From positions 1 to 49,710 of the forward strand of contig PEAG01000018.1 in assembly GCA_002753505.1 (NCBI GenBank): a DNA stretch of 49,710 bases. The letters run 5' to 3'. Within the stretch, counting starts at the first letter, position 1. The number at the start of each line of letters is the position of its first letter. Source of the DNA: Magnetococcales bacterium HCHbin5 (GTDB taxonomy: Bacteria; Pseudomonadota; Magnetococcia; Magnetococcales; Magnetaquicoccaceae). This document shows positions 48,239 through 49,710 of this stretch, one piece after another. Position numbers and translations under genes: made by a program. The notes below the pieces were generated by a model. It searched no databases. It saw only the letters and a program-made list of their open reading frames with translations, and was not told the DNA's origin.

Positions 48239-49054
48239 ATGATGTTACAGAATAAAACAATTGCCTTTATCGGCGGTGGCAATATGGCGGTGGCCATGAT
48301 TCAGGGGTTGTTGGCGGCGGGTTGTGCGCCGACCCGTATTCGGGTTGCCGAGCCGGATGCCGGGCAGCGGCAGCGATTGACGGAGCGGTTTCCGATTGTT
48401 GTGCTGGCAGAGAATGCGTTGGCGTTGGCGGGGGCTGATGCGGTTGTGATTGCTGTCAAGCCGGGCAAGGTGGATGGGGTGTTGCGTTTGCTGGCACCGG
48501 TTCTTGGGCCGGAAATGTTGATACTTTCGATTGCGGCAGGTATTTCGTTGGCGCAACTGCAGCAGGCGTTGCCGGCTGGGCAGCCGTTGGTGCGGGTGAT
48601 GCCCAACACGCCGGCCTTGATTGGTGCGGGTATTTCGGCCTTGTTGCCCATTCCGACCCTTTCGCAGGAAAAGCGTCATCTGGCGCAGGAGATCATGGCG
48701 GTTGCGGGGGATGTGGTTGAGATTGAGGAGGAGAGTTGGATGGATGCCATAACGGCTCTCTCCGGTTCCGGGCCGGCTTATCTGTTTTTGATTGCGGAGG
48801 CGTTGTCGGATGGTGGGGTGGCCTGTGGTTTGCCCCGTGGGTTGGCGGATCGGTTGGCGGTCAAGACCTTGATAGGTTCTGCGCGGTTGATCGATGAGAC
48901 CGGTCAGCATCCGGCGGTCTTGAAAAACCAAGTGACTTCGCCGGGGGGCACCACGATAGCCGGTTTGGAGCAGTTGGAATCGGCTGGGGTACGAGCTGCG
49001 TTGATGGCGGCGGTACGGGCGGCCTGGAGTCGTTCCCGTGCCTTGAGTGGTTAG
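48239..49054 (+). CDS. proC: Pyrroline-5-carboxylate reductase
   Basis: Last step of proline synthesis (P5C to proline, NADPH). 271 residues from ATG 48239. Rossmann motif FIGGGNMAVAMIQG (9-22), VKPGKVDGVL, VRVMPNTPALIGAGISAL, and ALSGSGPAYLFLIAEALSDGGV are diagnostic. The C-terminal VTSPGGTTIAGLEQLE is the substrate/dimer block. Follows yggS as in many proteobacteria, with the TPR-SPOR gene between. Codons end in G (GCG, TTG), like proB. Confidence 0.96.
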   Translation: MMLQNKTIAFIGGGNMAVAMIQGLLAAGCAPTRIRVAEPDAGQRQRLTERFPIVVLAENALALAGADAVVIAVKPGKVDGVLRLLAPVLGPEMLILSIAAGISLAQLQQALPAGQPLVRVMPNTPALIGAGISALLPIPTLSQEKRHLAQEIMAVAGDVVEIEEESWMDAITALSGSGPAYLFLIAEALSDGGVACGLPRGLADRLAVKTLIGSARLIDETGQHPAVLKNQVTSPGGTTIAGLEQLESAGVRAALMAAVRAAWSRSRALSG

Positions 49055-49082
49055 CGAACGATCATTTTTTAATCTTTTAAAA

Positions 49083-49533
49083 CAATTGCAGGGGTCCGGG
49101 GACCGTCACGGTCCCCGGTGGGGTGCAGGGGCAAAGCCCCTGCATGTAATGGGCGCGCTTTCCCAGAAGCCCATTTGCGCAGCAAATGGGCGCAGCGCGC
49201 CCAAAACGCCCCGCAGGGGCACTCCTGGAGGGCGGCAGCCCGACCAAAAGCGGGCCAAATCGGGCGTGGTTTGGAAAAAAAACCGTTCCTGGCCTTGTAT
49301 CAGAAAAAAAACTGAATATCCGAACCTTCTGCTTTCTTATCCAAGCATTGTCCATAACATAACCGTGCGAGTCGGGCTGCCGCCCTCCCAAGGTCGCCCC
49401 TGCGGGGCGGTTTTGGGCGCGTTGCGCAAATTTTCTGCGAAAATTTGCTTTGGGAAAACGCGCCGTTCATGCAGGGGCTTTGCCCCTGCACCCCACTGGG
49501 GACCGTGACGGTCCCCAGACCCCTGCAATCATT
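49083..49533. repeat. Structured intergenic element, copy G (after proC)
   Basis: 451 bp. Left CCGGGGACCG-tca-CGGTCCCCGG, GCAGGGGCAAAGCCCCTGC, GCCCATTTG-cgcag-CAAATGGGC; core GGTTTGGAAAAAAAACCG and GCTTTCTTATCCAAGC; right GCAAATTTT-ctgcg-AAAATTTGC and CTGGGGACCG-tga-CGGTCCCCAG. A further arm (49534-49590, GCGCATACAGGGCTTTG) follows and is cut by the intron. Confidence 0.87.
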
Positions 49534-49590
49534 TGAAAAGATTAACATAATAAAGGGTATCGTCATCATGTTAGCGCATACAGGGCTTTG

Positions 49591-49710
49591 GTAGAGTAGA
49601 GTGCAGGCGCGGTGGCTTTCGCCCCGTTTCCAGTACCCCCTCATCGAACCGTGCGTACGGTTTTCCCGTACACGGCTCTCCGACCATCTTCTTTCGTCAG
49701 CATGCGCACA
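49591..49710 (-). mobile_element. 3' end of a group II intron (domains V and VI), cut by window edge
   Basis: Domain V occupies 49645-49678 on the minus strand: GAGCCGTGTACGG-GAAA-CCGTACGCACGG plus TTCG, the 34-nt hairpin with the catalytic start and GNRA-type loop. Domain VI and the intron end follow (GGGGGTACTGG..., then CACTCTACTCTAC), finishing at 49591. The next host bases are CAAAGCCC, i.e. the hairpin loop of the repeat arm GGGGC-AAA-GCCCC. The reverse transcriptase gene would lie beyond the right edge. Confidence 0.85.

Overview
The window looks like chromosome of a GC-rich Gram-negative proteobacterium that makes its own amino acids. Housekeeping genes are of proteobacterial type (ispB, maf, rplU-rpmA-obgE-proB, proA-nadD-rsfS-rlmH, mutS, trmB, trpB/trpA, tkt, yggS, proC). 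They are mixed with sensory and signalling genes: a CHASE2 adenylate cyclase, a FecR-like protein, one active and one degenerate Ser/Thr kinase, a degenerate-GGDEF/EAL protein and a tandem CZB protein. Two secreted Gly/Asn/Trp-rich proteins resemble sulfur-globule envelope proteins. This mix fits a sulfur-oxidising marine or sediment bacterium such as Magnetococcales, but that placement is inference; no magnetosome gene is present.

Layout. 1-1340 is accessory DNA: the start of an insertion-sequence transposase, a truncated radical SAM gene and a decayed IS66-type transposase, all on the 3' side of a tRNA-Pro(CGG) gene. 1497-6435 holds ispB, then maf, rplU, rpmA, obgE and proB. 7341-10303 is the tightly overlapping proA-nadD-rsfS-rlmH operon. 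10982-19948 on the minus strand runs FecR-like protein, CHASE2 cyclase, pseudokinase/PEGA/FGE-like fusion, mutS. 20233-21484 has two paralogous lipoproteins. 22011-23751 is a gamma-carbonic-anhydrase-like gene, a Ser/Thr kinase and a DUF4389 protein. 23980-24831 is the double CZB protein. 26431-29424 carries a class II DAHP synthase and a ParA-type ATPase with a methionine-heptad membrane partner. 29826-31769 carries the Gly/Trp-rich secreted proteins. 32272-41888 has tpx, a YaiI homologue, a secreted metallophosphoesterase, trmB, the EAL protein, a Sel1 protein and trpA. 42493-49054 has trpB, tkt, yggS, a TPR-SPOR protein and proC.

The most striking content is a family of about 450-bp intergenic elements (six full copies, plus tandem arrays of their arms with 91, 107 or 108 bp period). 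Each is a long imperfect inverted repeat built of nested hairpins around an AT-rich core. Copies differ by paired substitutions that keep the hairpins intact, which means selection or gene conversion on structure and not on protein. One copy separates proB from proA, one separates trpB from trpA, and one follows proC. An arm next to the last copy is interrupted by the 3' end of a group II intron.

Functionally the window combines proline synthesis (proB, proA, proC), aromatic and tryptophan synthesis (DAHP synthase, transketolase supplying erythrose-4-phosphate, trpA, trpB), ribosome biogenesis (rplU, rpmA, obgE, rsfS, rlmH) and second-messenger signalling (cAMP and c-di-GMP).
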